A program made the translations under genes and the position numbers. 7,133 nucleotides of DNA, taken from Legionella genomosp. 1. Its GTDB lineage: Bacteria > Pseudomonadota > Gammaproteobacteria > Legionellales > Legionellaceae. Shown one piece after another: positions 1-6,193 of the stretch. The stretch lies in contig CAMDBQ010000070.1 of NCBI GenBank assembly GCA_945889365.1, forward strand, positions 1-7,133, read 5' to 3'. The number at the start of each line of letters is the position of its first letter. Position 1 is the stretch's first letter. Under the pieces are notes generated by a model. That model worked only from the letters and a program-made list of their open reading frames with translations, did not search any database and was not told the DNA's origin.

Positions 1-488
1 CTGCGCAACAGGTACGCTTAGGCCCGATTGATAAAATTTTCACCCGAATAGGTGCCAGTGACGACCTAGCCTCCGGCCGATCTACTTTTATGGTGGAAAT
101 GACAGAAACCGCACACATTTTACGTCAAGCTACTGCTGAAAGCCTGGTATTAATAGACGAAATAGGTCGAGGCACCAGCACCCACGACGGCATGGCTCTA
201 GCCTATGCTTGCTGCGCCTATCTAGCCAACACCGTAAAAGCCTATACTCTGTTTTCTACCCATTACTTTGAGCTAACCACCCTACCCCAAGAATTCCCCT
301 GTATCCGCAACGTTCATCTTGCAGCCCAACTAGCCAACGGCAGCATAGCATTCCTCTACCACGTAGAGCCAGGACACGCCAGCAGGAGTTATGGATTAGA
401 AGTAGCCGCACTAGCAGGAATTCCAGCGGAAGTATTAACGTTGGCGAATCAACAGTTAGCTAGAGCAGAAGAAAAAGTCGAACATTAA
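1..488 (+). CDS. mutS: DNA mismatch repair protein MutS, C-terminal part (5' end outside window)
   Basis: MutS recognises base mismatches and small loops and, with ATP, recruits MutL to start mismatch repair. The reading frame is open from base 3 and gives 161 residues. It begins just after the Walker A region, which must lie upstream. Visible are the conserved GPIDKIFTRIGASDDLASG and FMVEMTETA blocks, the Walker B/signature segment LVLIDEIGRGTST (D and E of Walker B), the FSTHYFELT histidine segment, and SRSYGLEVAALAGIP followed by a short helix. The protein ends at LARAEEKVEH. E. coli MutS continues for roughly 50-60 more residues that form the tetramerisation domain, and that tail is absent here. 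The stop codon shares the TTAA at 485-488 with the stop of the opposing toxin gene. The identity is secure from the ATPase motifs. What is uncertain is whether the short C-terminus is ancestral or was caused by insertion of the neighbouring cassette. Confidence 0.96.
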   Translation, partial: AQQVRLGPIDKIFTRIGASDDLASGRSTFMVEMTETAHILRQATAESLVLIDEIGRGTSTHDGMALAYACCAYLANTVKAYTLFSTHYFELTTLPQEFPCIRNVHLAAQLANGSIAFLYHVEPGHASRSYGLEVAALAGIPAEVLTLANQQLARAEEKVEH

Positions 489-919
489 AAAGATTTAACG
501 TCTAACTTAAGCATCTTTGCCGCAGTAATCATTGCCTGATCTGCGGTTGCCAATGTTTTAATATGCTGATGCATCATTACAGTGAAATGGAGGGCATCCA
601 AAGTTCGTAATGGAACATCGTGAAGGTTGGATATAAGGTGTGTAGCTTCTTCAAAATAATGATTCTGAATAGGTTCAACAACCAGAAATCCTTGATCAAT
701 ATCCATTAAAAATGTAGCGAATATTTGTGTCTCTAATGAGTAATCTAATTCTTGCATTCGTCGTCTTCTGGATAACAATGAACGCATTTCAGTTATAGTC
801 AAGCTGCTAATAATTGCTCTATGAACTGATTTGATATATTTAACGAACTGCTCTGAATTCTCTTCATTTAAATACCATTTTGCTAAAGCACTGGTGTCAA
901 TATAAACACTAACGGTCAT
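485..919 (-). CDS. PIN-domain ribonuclease toxin, VapC-like (TA module 1)
   Basis: This 144-residue protein is a PIN-domain protein of the VapC type, normally a Mg2+-dependent RNase that blocks translation by cutting tRNA or rRNA unless held by its antitoxin. The four acidic positions of the family are present: D8 in VYIDTSALAKWY, E44 in SSLTITEMRSLLSRR, D108 in LRTLDALHF and D127 in LATADQAM. The length is typical, so it looks intact. It starts 11 nt inside the end of the antitoxin gene and has a very strong Shine-Dalgarno (AAAGGAGG, minus strand, about 926-933) 6 nt before the ATG. This RBS lies within the antitoxin reading frame, so the toxin need not depend only on coupling. Its stop overlaps the mutS stop tail to tail. 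The stretch looks more AT-rich than mutS, consistent with acquisition. The RNA target cannot be read from sequence. Confidence 0.9.
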   Translation of the reverse strand: MTVSVYIDTSALAKWYLNEENSEQFVKYIKSVHRAIISSLTITEMRSLLSRRRRMQELDYSLETQIFATFLMDIDQGFLVVEPIQNHYFEEATHLISNLHDVPLRTLDALHFTVMMHQHIKTLATADQAMITAAKMLKLDVKSF

Positions 920-1136
920 CTCTATCCTCCTTTATATAGTGAGATGAGGGCGTTGCTAAAAATGGCATTTTTTTTCGCAGTTCGTTGTGATCTGGACGTT
1001 CATGTTTAGCTTGTATAGGCAGGACTCTCAAAATAGGCTCCCCATGACGCGTTATGATCATTTCACCGGTCTGTTCAACTAATTGATTCAAATGACCAAT
1101 ATTGGCTCTGAATTCACGAATAGTTAATGTTTTCAT
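909..1136 (-). CDS. Phd/YefM-family antitoxin (TA module 1)
   Basis: This 75-residue protein has the Phd/YefM N-terminal pattern: MKTLTIREFRANIGHLNQLV, then GEMIITRHGEPILRVLPI, the beta hairpin that helps build the dimeric DNA-binding fold. The charged, probably flexible C-terminal part (about residues 43-75, ending YIKEDRDDR) would be the toxin-neutralising tail. It is the first gene of a two-gene operon with the PIN toxin and overlaps it by 11 nt. Members of this family neutralise their toxin and repress their own promoter. An extended -10 promoter and an inverted repeat lie directly upstream, as expected for autoregulation. The ATG is preceded by a G-rich stretch (GGGGG, minus strand, 1141-1145) that could act as a modest RBS. 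Family assignment is firm; the pairing with the toxin rests on gene order and overlap. Confidence 0.88.
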   Translation of the reverse strand: MKTLTIREFRANIGHLNQLVEQTGEMIITRHGEPILRVLPIQAKHERPDHNELRKKMPFLATPSSHYIKEDRDDR

Positions 1137-1147
1137 ATTACCCCCAT

Positions 1148-1164
1148 AAATGTGTCACACTTTT
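1148..1164. promoter_or_regulatory. Candidate operator palindrome of TA module 1
   Basis: AAATGTGT (1148-1155), a single C, then ACACTTTT (1157-1164) form an inverted repeat with 7 of 8 arm positions matching; the core is GTGT-C-ACAC. It covers the predicted transcription start and lies just downstream of the -10. That is where a Phd/YefM antitoxin-toxin complex would be expected to bind and repress. The repeat is seen directly; the operator role is inferred. Confidence 0.5.
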
Positions 1165-1168
1165 ATTT

Positions 1169-1197
1169 ATTGTAGCACCTTTTTATAGAACAGTAAA
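1169..1197 (-). promoter_or_regulatory. Promoter of TA module 1 (extended -10)
   Basis: On the minus strand a TTTACT (-35-like, 1192-1197) is followed after 17 nt by TACAAT (-10, 1169-1174). The -10 is preceded by TGC, giving a TGn extended -10. Transcription would start near 1162, about 25 nt before the antitoxin ATG. The promoter sits immediately after the ggt stop codon, so TA1 can be transcribed on its own as well as by readthrough from ggt. Confidence 0.6.
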
Positions 1198-1206
1198 AAT
1201 ATCATA

Positions 1207-2907
1207 TCAATGACCAATTGCCCTTCCTTCCCTCCTCGGATCAGCCGCTCCATACCACCCTCCTTGCGGAGCGTATTTGATATTAACAGCACCACTAGGC
1301 AACTCAGCAGGGGCAACCTCTTCACCTTTATGATTTAGCTCCGTAACAAAGCCTGCGAGCTCACTACCCGCTTCAATATTCGGCGTAGCATTCACCGCAC
1401 ACAAATTGCCGGACGCCGAGCTCTCCCCAGGGTTTCGACCAAAATCCAGCATTTGAATTAGATTTTTAGCTACATAACAAATGATTTGATTACCACCAGG
1501 ACTGCCAGAAATAGCGATCAAATCGCCTGACTTGTTAAAAACCATTGCGGGCGCAATGGCTGAACGCGGCCTTTTGATCGGCTCAACGCGATTAGCAACG
1601 GGTTTGCCTTGCTGATTTGCGGGAGAAAATGAAAAATCCGTTAACTCATTATTTAAAAAGAAACCATCGACAAACAGGTGACTGCCAAATTGATGCTCAA
1701 TCGTCAGGGTCATTGAAACAGCATTGCCTTGTCTGTCAATAATGGCAATTGACGTAGTACCATGTCCTTTAGGACTAACATCAGGCGCATATTGAGGGTC
1801 GATACCCATTGGAACACCGGGAATAACCGGCGTTGCCAGTGCCTTATTCGTAACAAGGCTGGCTCGCTGCATAATATATTTATTTGCCAACAGACCGTCC
1901 AACGGCTGCCGAACAAATTTAGGATCGGCAATGTATTGATTACGGTCAGCGTAGGCTAATTTAGAGGCTTCAAAAAATTGATACATCCAGTTTGGATCGG
2001 AATATTTCTTGCCAGAATAATTATTAGCGTAAATTTTCATTAATTCGAGTACCGTTACACCCCCACTAGCAAAAGGTATGGAACAAATTTTATCTGCCCG
2101 ATAATCATCACACAGTGCTTTACCTACAATGGGTACGTAATTAGCTAAATCAGACATCCGGTATACATTATGTCCCGCTGCCTGATTAACTTTAGCCACA
2201 ATATCTCTGGCAATTTGTCCGGTATAAAATGCCCTTGGATTTTTCGCAATAATGGTTAAGCTCTTAGCATAGGCTGTATTAGTAATGATGGAGTTGATTG
2301 GTTTAGCCGAACCATCCTTTGAAAAATAAATGACTTTAACATCAGGCTCTTTGATCAATAAAATCCGGTCTATATCTAACAATCCATGCTGACGCGGACT
2401 CAATGGAAAACCTTTCGCGGCCAAATCAATCGCTGGCCGCACAACCTTACCCCAGGCCAACCGACCCTGCAAACGATGCATTGTATACAACAAAGCCACT
2501 TCACTCGGAACCCCCACCGATTTAAAGCTCAACATGGCTTCATCAAACACCATCGGTTGACCCTTCGCATCCAAAAATAAATCGGGCGTTGCCGATTGAG
2601 GCGCAATCTCCCGTCCATCATAGGCCTTCAATATTTTTTTAGAATGCTCATATGTTAATGCAAAACCACCCCCACCAAGACCTGAGGAACTGGGTTCAGC
2701 AAGCCCCAAAACAAACGCCGCAGCGACTGCCGCATCCACTGCATTACCACCCTGTTTTAAAATCTGACTAGCCGTTTTTGATGCCCAGGGATTATTGGTC
2801 ACAACCATCTCATGTCGACCATAAACCACAGGTTTCGGATGAAGCCCGGTAAAGTTTTCAGGTGAAACCGATGCGTTTTCAGCCGAGGAAATGGTACTGG
2901 AAAGCAC
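1207..2907 (-). CDS. ggt: Gamma-glutamyltransferase (gamma-glutamyltranspeptidase), probably periplasmic
   Basis: The enzyme cleaves the gamma-glutamyl bond of glutathione and related compounds and transfers the glutamyl group to water or an amino acid. Family members are made as a precursor that cuts itself before a threonine to give large and small subunits. From the GTG at 2907 the protein has 566 residues. An N-terminal block (GGNAVDAAVAAAFVLGLAEP, then SSGLGGGGFALTY) is typical. The autoprocessing/catalytic threonine is T384 in GHGTTSIAIIDRQGNAVSMT, leaving a 183-residue small subunit of normal size. Downstream, GFFLNNELTDFS, IKRPRSAIAP and the oxyanion-region ISGSPGGNQII are all present. 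The GTG is only the first canonical start: it sits inside what looks like a signal peptide whose first codon would be an ATA at 2932-2934, so the true start is probably about nine codons further upstream (see separate entry). Without that extension the protein would lack an export signal. Confidence 0.93.
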   Translation of the reverse strand: MLSSTISSAENASVSPENFTGLHPKPVVYGRHEMVVTNNPWASKTASQILKQGGNAVDAAVAAAFVLGLAEPSSSGLGGGGFALTYEHSKKILKAYDGREIAPQSATPDLFLDAKGQPMVFDEAMLSFKSVGVPSEVALLYTMHRLQGRLAWGKVVRPAIDLAAKGFPLSPRQHGLLDIDRILLIKEPDVKVIYFSKDGSAKPINSIITNTAYAKSLTIIAKNPRAFYTGQIARDIVAKVNQAAGHNVYRMSDLANYVPIVGKALCDDYRADKICSIPFASGGVTVLELMKIYANNYSGKKYSDPNWMYQFFEASKLAYADRNQYIADPKFVRQPLDGLLANKYIMQRASLVTNKALATPVIPGVPMGIDPQYAPDVSPKGHGTTSIAIIDRQGNAVSMTLTIEHQFGSHLFVDGFFLNNELTDFSFSPANQQGKPVANRVEPIKRPRSAIAPAMVFNKSGDLIAISGSPGGNQIICYVAKNLIQMLDFGRNPGESSASGNLCAVNATPNIEAGSELAGFVTELNHKGEEVAPAELPSGAVNIKYAPQGGWYGAADPRREGRAIGH

Positions 2908-2946
2908 CAGTATGAACCCAATAATTTTTTTTATTTTAGTTCCTTT
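2905..2946 (-). promoter_or_regulatory. ggt: Upstream RBS and signal-peptide extension of ggt with an ATA start
   Basis: The ggt frame stays open upstream of the GTG. Reading from the ATA at 2932-2934 as the start codon gives MKKIIGFILVLSSTISSA followed by EN. This is a textbook Sec signal peptide: two lysines, a hydrophobic core and a small-residue S-x-A cleavage site. An AAAGGA Shine-Dalgarno (minus strand, 2941-2946) lies 6 nt before the ATA, the ideal spacing. No ATG, GTG or TTG in frame fits. The GTG at 2905-2907 has only a weak GGG about 10 nt upstream. I infer either a non-canonical ATA start or an ATG-to-ATA change that has weakened the gene. Confidence 0.65.
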
Positions 2947-2970
2947 GATTTTAAAACATTAACTGAAAAT

Positions 2971-2979
2971 ACTATATCA
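2971..2979 (-). promoter_or_regulatory. Extended -10 promoter of ggt
   Basis: On the minus strand, TGA-TATAGT (TGn plus a -10 hexamer, 5 of 6 consensus) is visible; no convincing -35 is present. Transcription would begin near 2964, placing the AAAGGA RBS and the ATA codon about 20-30 nt into the message. This supports translation starting at the upstream codon and not at the GTG. Confidence 0.5.
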
Positions 2980-2999
2980 CAAACAAAAGGGAAAAATTT

Positions 3000-3008
3000 T
3001 GCTATACT
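3000..3008 (+). promoter_or_regulatory. Extended -10 promoter of TA module 2
   Basis: TGC-TATACT (extended -10) lies 52 nt before the antitoxin ATG, with no good -35 at the usual distance. Transcription would start near 3015. The promoter is divergent from that of ggt, and the two -10 elements are only about 25 nt apart, so regulator binding here could affect both. Confidence 0.5.
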
Positions 3009-3013
3009 AAAAT

Positions 3014-3047
3014 ATATGTAGTAACATATCTACATTGATGACATGTA
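3014..3047. promoter_or_regulatory. Nested inverted repeats, candidate operator of TA module 2
   Basis: ATATGT (3014-3019), AGTA, ACATAT (3024-3029) form a perfect inverted repeat over the predicted transcription start. Overlapping it, ATGTAG (3016-3021) pairs with CTACAT (3030-3035). A further ATGTA at 3043-3047 pairs with TACAT at 3031-3035, beside a palindromic ACATGT (3041-3046). The same ATGTA/TACAT half-site thus recurs several times between the -10 and the antitoxin RBS (GAGG, 3051-3054). This suits cooperative binding of antitoxin-toxin complexes; that role is inferred. Confidence 0.5.
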
Positions 3048-3059
3048 TGTGAGGTACTT

Positions 3060-3317
3060 ATGAGCATCACCACGATTACAAGCAGAGAGTTCAATCAGGA
3101 CGTGAGCAAAGCAAAGCGTGCAGCAATGAATGGGCCGGTATTTATCACTGACCGGGGTCATTTTGCCCATGTCTTGTTAACGATTGAAACGTATCAAAAA
3201 ATCACGGATAAAAATCAAAGTATTGTCGATTTGCTGGCAATGCCGAGTATTGAAGATATTGATTTTGAACCTTCTCGTTTAACTAAAAAACTATATAAAC
3301 CAGCGGATTTGTCCTAA
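3060..3317 (+). CDS. Phd/YefM-family antitoxin (TA module 2)
   Basis: The protein has 85 residues. The N-terminal half (SITTITSREFNQDVSKAKRA, then GPVFITDRGHFAHVLLTIETY) is the Phd/YefM pattern that forms the DNA-binding dimer. The C-terminal part, about residues 50-85, contains IVDLLAMPSIEDIDFEPSR. That resembles the segment with which FitA/VapB-type antitoxins wrap the PIN toxin, the arginine of EPSR being a plausible active-site plug. GAGG lies 5 nt before the ATG. The stop codon overlaps the toxin start by one base (TAATG), the usual sign of translational coupling. It shares only the family fold with the TA1 antitoxin, so the two modules are not recent duplicates. Confidence 0.9.
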   Translation: MSITTITSREFNQDVSKAKRAAMNGPVFITDRGHFAHVLLTIETYQKITDKNQSIVDLLAMPSIEDIDFEPSRLTKKLYKPADLS

Positions 3318-3733
3318 TGTATTTATTAGATACTAATGTTATTTCTGAATTAAGAAAGGCAAAATCAGGCAAAGCAAATGAAGGCGTGGTGGCATGGGCT
3401 AACAGTGTTTCCGCGTCAAATCTTTTTTTATCCGTCATTACCATTTTAGAACTGGAAATAGGCATTCTACAAATTGAACGACGCGACCCGACGCAAGGTG
3501 CCATACTTCGTTCCTGGATTAATGGTCATGTGCTCCCGGCATTCACGGATAGAACCCTTATGGTGGATACTGCCGTTGTTCAATGTTGCGCTAAATTCCA
3601 TGTTCCTGATCCATGTTCAGATCGTGATGCCCTTATCGCAGCCACAGCATTAGTTCATGGTCTGACGGTAGTAACACGCAATATGAGCGACTTTGCACCC
3701 ACGCAAGTCTCCCTTTTAAACCCATGGTGTTAA
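3317..3733 (+). CDS. PIN-domain ribonuclease toxin, VapC/FitB-like (TA module 2)
   Basis: This 138-residue PIN-domain protein is predicted to be a Mg2+-dependent RNase held inactive by the preceding antitoxin. Visible motifs are YLLDTNVISELRK (D5), SVITILELEIGIL (E45), SDRDALIAATALVHGL (D104) and the C-terminal VVTRNMSDF (D125). All four acidic positions are kept and the length is normal. It starts within the antitoxin stop (TAATG) and has no strong Shine-Dalgarno of its own, so its translation should follow the antitoxin. Only 4 nt separate its stop from the hemB ATG, putting hemB on the same transcript. The order of motifs resembles FitB/VapC of gammaproteobacteria. The RNA target is unknown. 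Confidence 0.92.
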   Translation: MYLLDTNVISELRKAKSGKANEGVVAWANSVSASNLFLSVITILELEIGILQIERRDPTQGAILRSWINGHVLPAFTDRTLMVDTAVVQCCAKFHVPDPCSDRDALIAATALVHGLTVVTRNMSDFAPTQVSLLNPWC

Positions 3734-3737
3734 ACAC

Positions 3738-4721
3738 ATGCAAACTATCCCGCTTCGTCTAAAACGTTTACGCCGCACCCCCACAGTGCGTGCCATGCTA
3801 CGCGAAACGCGTCTAGCAACCGAGCAATTTATTGCTCCCTTATTCATCAGCGAAACACTGGAGAAAAAGCGTGAAATCACCTCGATGCCAGGTCAATTTC
3901 AATTAACGCTAGACTGCCTTCCCGCAGAGATAGAATCTCTCGTAACATTAGGCATTCCTGCAGTATTGTTGTTTGGTATTCCTGCACATAAAGATGCCGA
4001 AGGCACGGCGTCTTTGGCTGACTCAGGTATCATTCAACAAGCCATTCGAAAAATCCGTAGTGTGAATCAAGACATCCTTATTGTTGCTGACGTGTGTTTA
4101 TGTGAATACACCGACCATGGCCATTGTGGCGTGCTGAAAGGTGAGGCTATCGATAATGACACCACCCTGCAACGTTTGAGCGAGCAAGCGGTCAATTATG
4201 CAGATGCTGGGGCTGACTGGATAGCACCCAGCAGCATGACCGATGGCATGGTTGCAGCCATTCGTCATGCCCTGGATAAAGCAGGTCATCAAAACGTTGC
4301 CATTTTAAGTTATGCAGTTAAGTACAGTTCCAGTTTTTACGGCCCCTTTCGCGAAGCAGCTCATGGTGCGCCGCAATTTGGCGACAGAAAAACCTATCAA
4401 ATGGATCCAGCCAATGCTTCCGAGGCCATCAGAGAAGCAGCACTTGACATCGCCGAAGGTGCTGACATGCTCATGGTTAAACCCGCAATGAGTTATTTGG
4501 ATATCATCTATCGTGTAAAACAACAATTCCCGGAAGTACCCCTGTGCGCATATCAGGTCAGCGGCGAATACTCCATGCTAAAATTCGCTGCAGCCCAAGG
4601 CTTAATCAACGAAGAACAAGCCATGCTGGAAAGCTTGATTGCTATTAAACGCGCCGGTGCGGATTTAATTATTTCTTATTTTGCCAAGGATATAGCAAGG
4701 CTATTAACAAAAGGTGATTAA
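3738..4721 (+). CDS. hemB: Delta-aminolevulinic acid dehydratase (porphobilinogen synthase)
   Basis: HemB condenses two molecules of 5-aminolevulinate to porphobilinogen, the second shared step of heme and other tetrapyrrole synthesis, in the cytoplasm. The 327-residue protein is full length. The two Schiff-base lysines are K195 (SYAVKYSSSFYGPFREA) and K248 (MLMVKPAMSYLD). The zinc cysteines of the Zn-dependent class are C120, C122 and C130 in DVCLCEYTDHGHCG. GDRKTYQMDPAN and the C-terminal AYQVSGEYSMLK are also family hallmarks. The N-terminus (LRLKRLRRTPTVRAMLRET) aligns with the usual HemB start, supporting this ATG. The gene begins 4 nt after the TA2 toxin stop with only a weak GGTG as RBS, so no room remains for its own promoter unless it lies inside the toxin gene. 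It converges with radA. Confidence 0.97.
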   Translation: MQTIPLRLKRLRRTPTVRAMLRETRLATEQFIAPLFISETLEKKREITSMPGQFQLTLDCLPAEIESLVTLGIPAVLLFGIPAHKDAEGTASLADSGIIQQAIRKIRSVNQDILIVADVCLCEYTDHGHCGVLKGEAIDNDTTLQRLSEQAVNYADAGADWIAPSSMTDGMVAAIRHALDKAGHQNVAILSYAVKYSSSFYGPFREAAHGAPQFGDRKTYQMDPANASEAIREAALDIAEGADMLMVKPAMSYLDIIYRVKQQFPEVPLCAYQVSGEYSMLKFAAAQGLINEEQAMLESLIAIKRAGADLIISYFAKDIARLLTKGD

Positions 4722-4731
4722 TGCCAAGGCA

Positions 4732-4746
4732 GTGATAATCAATCAC
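4732..4746. other. Weak hairpin in the hemB-radA convergent gap
   Basis: GTGAT (4732-4736) and ATCAC (4742-4746) can pair around a 5-nt loop in the 38-nt space between the two convergent stops. The stem is short and A/T-rich with no U-tract on either side, so it is at most a poor terminator. No other terminator is visible between these genes. Confidence 0.2.
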
Positions 4747-4759
4747 GCATTAAATTCGC

Positions 4760-6109
4760 CTACAACATGCTCAACACTTCATGCAACTGCTTTACCGCCT
4801 CAACTTCGATGCCCATCGCATGCTTTGGCGCATTCGCGAATGGCACAATGGCGCGCTTAAAGCCGTGTTTGGCCGCTTCTTTTAAGCGCTCCTGACCGCT
4901 TTGTACAGGACGGATTTCACCGGCCAATCCTACTTCACCAAATATGATGGTTTCATTATCAAATACACGGTTACGCAAGCTGGATACCACAGCGGCAAGT
5001 AGCGCTAAATCACTACCGGTTTCGGTGACTTTTACACCGCCCACGACATTAACAAATACGTCTTGATCAAAGGTCGCTATGCCACCATGACGATGCAGAA
5101 CAGCCAACAAAATAGCCATGCGGTTTTGTTCAAGACCTACGGCCAAACGTCTGGCTTGTGCTCCATGAGCTTCGTCCACTAACGCTTGGACCTCCACCAA
5201 CATAGGGCGCGTCCCTTCCCAGGTCACCATGATGGCGCTGCCCGGTGTCGGCTCTGGTTGTCGGGATAGAAAAATGGCTGATGGATTAGCCACTTCTTTT
5301 AAGCCTTTATCCGTCATGGCAAATACACCTAATTCATTCACCGCCCCGAAACGATTTTTAATTGCACGAATCACCCGAAAACGGCTATCACGCTCACCTT
5401 CAAAGTAAAGTACGCAATCAACCATGTGCTCTAATACTCTTGGTCCGGCTAAAGCGCCATCCTTAGTCACATGACCCACAAGAAATACCGCAGTTTGCGT
5501 CATTTTAGCAAATCGTACCAATTGAGCGGTCGCTTCACGCACTTGACTCACGCCACCCGGAGCTGAGTTTATGGTATCGGTAAAAATAGTTTGCACCGAG
5601 TCAATGACGATCACACGGGGTTTTTCTTTTTGCGCATGAGCGATGATCGTTTCTACTTGTGTTTCAGCCAGCAAACGCAAACCGTCCAGCGGTAATTGCA
5701 GGCGTTTTCCTCGCATCGCTACTTGCTGTAACGATTCCTCACCGGTGACGTACAATACATTTTGCTTGAGAGAGAGATTAGCTAGCGTTTGCAATAAGAT
5801 CGTTGATTTACCAATGCCAGGATCACCGCCGATCAAGACGACGGATCCATCGACCAGCCCACCACCCAAAACCCGATTTAATTCAGATAATCCACAATCC
5901 ATACGCACTTCGCAATCGATCACCACATCAGTAAGGGACATTACTGACGAACGTTGATTCGCATAATTGCCTAACCGAGCCTGCCGGCCCGCGGAAGCAA
6001 CGCCCTCTTCGGTAACGGCGTTCCACGCACCACATTGTGTGCACTGCCCTGCCCATTGGGGAAAAACGGCTGCGCATTGATTACAGATAAAGCGGCTTTT
6101 GATTTTCAT
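4760..6109 (-). CDS. radA: DNA repair protein RadA (Sms)
   Basis: RadA is a RecA-related hexameric ATPase that works in homologous recombination, helping branch migration of recombination intermediates. The 449-residue protein is close to the usual length. An N-terminal C4 zinc finger is made by C9, C12, C23 and C26 (FICNQCAAVFPQWAGQCTQC). Walker A is GGDPGIGKST (94-103, K101) and Walker B is VIVID (166-170). The RadA-specific KNRFG motif is at 251-255. The C-terminal part (about 280-449), with LVEVQALV and VGLAGEIRPV, is the Lon-protease-like domain that lacks proteolytic function. The start fits the zinc finger being at the extreme N-terminus. GAAGG lies 10 nt upstream, and an extended -10 promoter sits about 60 nt upstream. 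The gene stands alone on the minus strand. Confidence 0.97.
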   Translation of the reverse strand: MKIKSRFICNQCAAVFPQWAGQCTQCGAWNAVTEEGVASAGRQARLGNYANQRSSVMSLTDVVIDCEVRMDCGLSELNRVLGGGLVDGSVVLIGGDPGIGKSTILLQTLANLSLKQNVLYVTGEESLQQVAMRGKRLQLPLDGLRLLAETQVETIIAHAQKEKPRVIVIDSVQTIFTDTINSAPGGVSQVREATAQLVRFAKMTQTAVFLVGHVTKDGALAGPRVLEHMVDCVLYFEGERDSRFRVIRAIKNRFGAVNELGVFAMTDKGLKEVANPSAIFLSRQPEPTPGSAIMVTWEGTRPMLVEVQALVDEAHGAQARRLAVGLEQNRMAILLAVLHRHGGIATFDQDVFVNVVGGVKVTETGSDLALLAAVVSSLRNRVFDNETIIFGEVGLAGEIRPVQSGQERLKEAAKHGFKRAIVPFANAPKHAMGIEVEAVKQLHEVLSML

Positions 6110-6165
6110 GCAATGAATACCTTCGTAAATATTGTTTAACTACTTCAAGCAAATCAGACTGGATC

Positions 6166-6174
6166 ATTATATCA
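6166..6174 (-). promoter_or_regulatory. Extended -10 promoter of radA
   Basis: On the minus strand, TGA-TATAAT is a perfect -10 with the TGn extension. No good -35 is seen at 15-18 nt upstream. Transcription would begin near 6159, giving a leader of about 50 nt to the ATG at 6109. Confidence 0.6.
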
Positions 6175-6193
6175 GCCGTATTTGCATTTAGAT

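Noticed and set aside
1710..1959. Short frames on both strands inside ggt
   Set aside because: ggt is continuous and conserved through this region; these are shadow frames without an RBS.
3283..3504. 73-codon minus-strand frame opposite the TA2 genes
   Set aside because: It overlaps the antitoxin-toxin junction whose frames carry family motifs; no RBS or similarity is seen.
4098..4526. Minus-strand frames opposite hemB
   Set aside because: They are antisense to the zinc-cysteine and Schiff-base lysine regions of hemB, which are clearly coding.
4722..4759. Bidirectional terminator between hemB and radA
   Set aside because: Only a 5-bp weak stem without a U-tract is present, so a terminator cannot be claimed with confidence.
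5643..5957. 104-codon plus-strand frame within radA
   Set aside because: It lies antisense to the Walker A and Walker B coding region of radA, and its composition (rich in S, P, T, R) is what an antisense frame gives.
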